Source: Actinocatenispora sera
GTDB taxonomy: Bacteria > Actinomycetota > Actinomycetes > Mycobacteriales > Micromonosporaceae
Direction: 5' to 3'
Length of the DNA stretch: 64,000 nt
Assembly: GCF_018324685.1 (NCBI RefSeq)
Contig: NZ_AP023354.1
Location: 62,001 to 126,000, forward strand
Shown here: in pieces, positions 61,358 through 64,000 of the stretch
Layout: each line of letters starts with the position of its first letter
Numbering within the stretch: position 1 is the first letter of the stretch
Made by a program: the position numbers and the translations under genes
The notes under the pieces: model-generated
The model's input: only the letters and a program-made list of their open reading frames with translations
Told to the model about the DNA's origin: nothing
The model's database searches: none

Positions 61358-62023
61358 GTGGTGATCAAGGTGGTGCTCGCCGACGACCAGGCGCTGATCC
61401 GGGCCGGGTTTCGTACCCTGCTCGCCGACGCCGGTGACATCCAGGTGGTGGCGGAGGCCGCGGACGGCGACGAGGCGGTCCGGGCGGCGCGGGACACCGC
61501 GGCCGACGTGGTCCTGATGGACATCCGGATGCCCGGCACCGACGGGCTGACCGCGACCCGCGAGATCGCCTCCGACGACGACCTGGCCGGCGTCCGGGTG
61601 CTGATCCTCACCACGTACGAGACCGACGAGTACGTGTACCAGGCGCTCAAGGACGGCGCGTCCGGCTTCCTGGTCAAGGACATCGAGCCGGACGAGCTGC
61701 TGCACGCGATCCGGGTGGTGGCCCGCGGCGATGCGCTGCTCGCGCCGTCCATCACCCGCCGGCTGATCGCCGACCTCGTCGCCCGGCCGGCCAAGCGCGT
61801 CGCCGACACGTCGGTGCTGTCCCGGCTCACCGACCGGGAACGCGAGGTACTGGTGCTGGTCGCCGGCGGGTTGAGCAACGACGAGATGGCCGGCCGGCTG
61901 TTCCTGAGCCCGCTGACGGTCAAGACGCACGTCAGCCGGATCATGACCAAGCTCGCCGCGCGCGACCGCGCCCAGCTCGTCGTGCTGGCGTACGAGAGCG
62001 GCCTGGTCACGCCGGGCGGCTGA
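61358..62023 (+). CDS. Two-component response regulator, NarL/LuxR family
   Basis: A 221-residue regulator. The receiver domain has the acidic pair in VVLADDQALIRAGF, the phosphoacceptor Asp in VVLMDIRMPGTDG, and the Lys in FLVKDIEPDEL. The C-terminal LuxR helix-turn-helix is LTDREREVLVLVAGGLSNDE with LTVKTHVSRIMTKL. It partners the upstream kinase. The MMPL transporter 146 bp downstream is a plausible target. A GTG three bases after 61358 is an equal start candidate. Confidence 0.95.
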   Translation: MVIKVVLADDQALIRAGFRTLLADAGDIQVVAEAADGDEAVRAARDTAADVVLMDIRMPGTDGLTATREIASDDDLAGVRVLILTTYETDEYVYQALKDGASGFLVKDIEPDELLHAIRVVARGDALLAPSITRRLIADLVARPAKRVADTSVLSRLTDREREVLVLVAGGLSNDEMAGRLFLSPLTVKTHVSRIMTKLAARDRAQLVVLAYESGLVTPGG

Positions 62024-62053
62024 GCACCCCGGCCCCGAACGGGGTCGGGGTGC
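62024..62053 (+). terminator. Terminator after the two-component system
   Basis: A 14-bp stem with one G-U pair (GCACCCCGGCCCCG with its partner) and a 2-base loop, immediately after the stop at 62023. Confidence 0.65.
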
Positions 62054-62169
62054 GTACTCCGTCGGGATGCCTCCGACGGGGGTACCGGTCGGCAACTCGG
62101 GGTGGACGACCGGAAACGGCCGTGGCGCGAGGCTCAGGGGGTCCATTCGAGCCCCTTCAGGAGTGCGTC

Positions 62170-64000
62170 ATGCATCCCAGGCACACCAGTCGATCCCGGT
62201 CCGAGAACCGGTCCGGGTCCACGCCGAGACCGACCGGGCCGCTGGCCGGGCTGGCCCGCGGCTGCTACCGGCACCGCTGGCTGGTGCTGGCCTGCTGGCT
62301 CGTCGGTACCGCCGCGCTGCTCGTCGCCGGCTTCCGCTACGCGGCGCCTGCCGACAACGACTTCTCCGGCGGTACCAGCGAGTCCGCGCACGCGCAGGAG
62401 CTGATCCGGCAACACTTCCCGAAGCAGAACGGCGACACCCTCACGCTCGCGGTGACCGCGCAGCAGCCCGTCACCGACCCGGCGGTACGCACCCGGGTCG
62501 AGTCGCTGTTGCACACCCTGCGCGGCGCTCCGCACATCGTCGAGACGGCGGACCCGTACCGGACGCCGGGGCAGATCTCCGCCGACCGGCACACCGCGTA
62601 CGCCACGATCCGGTCCAGCGAGGACCAGATCTCCGCCGACACGGTGACTCCGCTGCTGGACAAGGTGAAGCACGCGTCCGGCGACGGCGTCACCTTCACC
62701 CTGGGCGGCGACGCGGTGCTGTCGGTCGAGCAGCCGCCCGGCGGGCCGAGCGAGGGCGTCGGCGTGCTCGCGGCGGTGATCGTGATCCTGATCAGCTTCG
62801 GTTCGCTGCTCGCGATGGGGCTGCCGCTGATGACCGCACTGTTCGGCATCGGTACCGGCCTGGCCGGCATCGAACTGCTCGGCCACCTGCTACCGGCACC
62901 GTCGTTCACCCCGATCGTGTCGACGCTGATCGGGCTCGGCGTCGGGATCGACTACGCGCTGTTCATCGTCACCCGCTACCGCGAGGCATTGCACGGCGGA
63001 GCCGGGCAGGGCGCACAGCACGGCGGAGCCGGGCAGGGCGCACAGCACGGCGGAGCCGGGCACGGCGCACAGCACGGCGGAGCCGGGCACGGCGCACAGC
63101 ACGGCGGAGCCGGGCACGGCGCACAGCACGGCGGAGCCGGGCACGGCGCACAGCACGGCGGAGCCGGGCAGGGCGCCTGGCAGGGAGCGACACCGGAGCA
63201 GGCCACCGTCATCGCGATCACCACCGCCGGCCGGGCCGTCCTGTTCGCCGGCAGTACCGTCGTGATCGCGCTGGCCGGGCTGTTCGTGATGCAGCAGCCG
63301 CTGCTCAACGCGACCGCCGTCGCCGCGTCGGTGACGGTGCTCGCCACCATGGTCGCGGCGGTCACGCTGCTGCCGGCGCTGCTCGGCTTCGTCGGGCGCA
63401 ACATCGACCGGCTCCGACTGCCGTACTTCGGCCGGACGTCGACGACCAGCCCGCTCGCGTCCCGCTGGGCCGGGACGATCCAGCGGCATCCGGTCGTCGG
63501 CCTGGTCGTCGGCGCCGCGGTGCTGCTGACGCTCGCGGTACCGGCGCTGTCGATGCGGCTCAGCTTCGCCGACGCGTCGACCGCGCCGCGCGACACGTCC
63601 GCGTACGCCACGCACCGGACCCTCGCCGACGCGTTCGGTCCGGGCCGGGACGCGCCGCTGGTGATCGTCACGGACGGCTCCGGCGCCGCGCTGCGGCCGG
63701 TAGCCGACGCGGTCCGCGACACCCCGGGCGTCGCCGCCGTGACGCCGGTGCGTACCAGCGCGGACGGCGGGGCCAGCGAGTTCGTCGCGATCCCGACCAC
63801 CGGCACCCAGGACGCCGCCACCCCGAAGCTGGTACATCGGTTGCGGGACACCGTGATCCCGCACGCGGCGCCGGGACAGCGGGTGTACGTCGGGGGGCCG
63901 AACGCGGCGACGATCGACTTCGCCGACTCGGTCACCACCCGCCTGCCGTGGCTGATCGCGGTCGTCGTGGCGCTCTCCCTGCTCGTCCTGCTGGTACTGG
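62170..64000 (+). CDS. MMPL/RND family transporter (partial), with coding minisatellite
   Basis: The first 610 residues of an MMPL transporter, continuing beyond the window. The first helix (HRWLVLACWLVGTAALLVAG) is followed by an extracytoplasmic porter-like domain. Then come helices with GLGVGIDYALFIVTRYREAL, GRAVLFAGSTVVIALAGLFV and a second porter domain. In place of the short cytoplasmic loop after RYREAL there are seven 9-residue repeats rich in Gly, His and Gln. The ATG at 62170 has AGGAG six bases upstream. Family members export lipids or drugs. It lies just after a two-component system. Confidence 0.93.
   Translation, partial: MHPRHTSRSRSENRSGSTPRPTGPLAGLARGCYRHRWLVLACWLVGTAALLVAGFRYAAPADNDFSGGTSESAHAQELIRQHFPKQNGDTLTLAVTAQQPVTDPAVRTRVESLLHTLRGAPHIVETADPYRTPGQISADRHTAYATIRSSEDQISADTVTPLLDKVKHASGDGVTFTLGGDAVLSVEQPPGGPSEGVGVLAAVIVILISFGSLLAMGLPLMTALFGIGTGLAGIELLGHLLPAPSFTPIVSTLIGLGVGIDYALFIVTRYREALHGGAGQGAQHGGAGQGAQHGGAGHGAQHGGAGHGAQHGGAGHGAQHGGAGHGAQHGGAGQGAWQGATPEQATVIAITTAGRAVLFAGSTVVIALAGLFVMQQPLLNATAVAASVTVLATMVAAVTLLPALLGFVGRNIDRLRLPYFGRTSTTSPLASRWAGTIQRHPVVGLVVGAAVLLTLAVPALSMRLSFADASTAPRDTSAYATHRTLADAFGPGRDAPLVIVTDGSGAALRPVADAVRDTPGVAAVTPVRTSADGGASEFVAIPTTGTQDAATPKLVHRLRDTVIPHAAPGQRVYVGGPNAATIDFADSVTTRLPWLIAVVVALSLLVLLVL
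62989..63177 (+). repeat. Seven tandem 27-bp coding repeats (minisatellite)
   Basis: Seven in-frame, nearly identical units encoding (Q/L)HGGAG(Q/H)GA inside the MMPL gene. Apart from the first two bases of unit one and the last base of unit seven, the only variation is G or C at one position. Confidence 0.97.

Noticed and set aside
62989-63177. Possible CRISPR array
   Set aside because: The 27-bp units are directly adjacent without spacers and stay in frame inside a transporter gene.

Overview
The window is high-GC actinomycete DNA with many GTG starts, actinobacterial TANNNT-type -10 boxes and an actinobacterial SdhCAB operon. The gene set and style suggest Micromonosporaceae. That placement is inference; no rRNA or tRNA gene is present to test it.

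Positions 1-19302 hold most of a biosynthetic gene cluster, and its left edge lies outside the window. Nearly all of it is on the minus strand. One block encodes a KS-AT-ACP polyketide synthase fused to a PLP-dependent alpha-oxoamine synthase, a fusion of an ANL acyl-activating enzyme with an aldehyde-dehydrogenase-fold reductase, and a thiamine-diphosphate carboligase/decarboxylase whose catalytic Glu position is Asp. The upstream block encodes a flavin-dependent halogenase, an InhA/FabI-type enoyl reductase, a membrane protein, a sulfotransferase and a cation/H+ antiporter. A large ATPase-LuxR regulator lies between the blocks, and a divergent MFS exporter lies beside the halogenase. The logic resembles the PigJ/PigH and PigD steps of prodigiosin assembly, so an amino-ketone or pyrrole-type halogenated product, possibly sulfated, is a reasonable hypothesis. 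I do not recognise the exact cluster.

Positions 19290-22636 form a copper-related locus: a TetR regulator, a cupredoxin lipoprotein and a multicopper oxidase in one operon, with a divergent lipoprotein-repeat protein and a TetR-type operator between them. Positions 22746-31545 are mostly housekeeping and conserved genes: deoC, an aldehyde dehydrogenase with an inactive-looking partner, DUF4261, GNAT, an acidic repeat protein, and a protein with an IS110-like N-terminus coupled to a Roadblock/LC7 protein.

Positions 31654-41185 encode an Opp/Dpp-type peptide ABC importer with two substrate-binding lipoproteins, two ATPases, one DppC permease and two closely similar DppB permeases. Positions 42153-45942 are sdhCAB, with a repeat-rich tail on SdhA. 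Positions 46059-64000 carry small accessory enzymes and regulators (ArsR-SRPBCC fusion, MarR with an SMR efflux pair, GNATs, methyltransferase, Nudix, VOC, CoA transferase), ychF, a decayed response regulator, an intact two-component system, and the start of an MMPL transporter that carries a seven-copy coding minisatellite.

No CRISPR array, rRNA, tRNA or intact insertion sequence was recognised.
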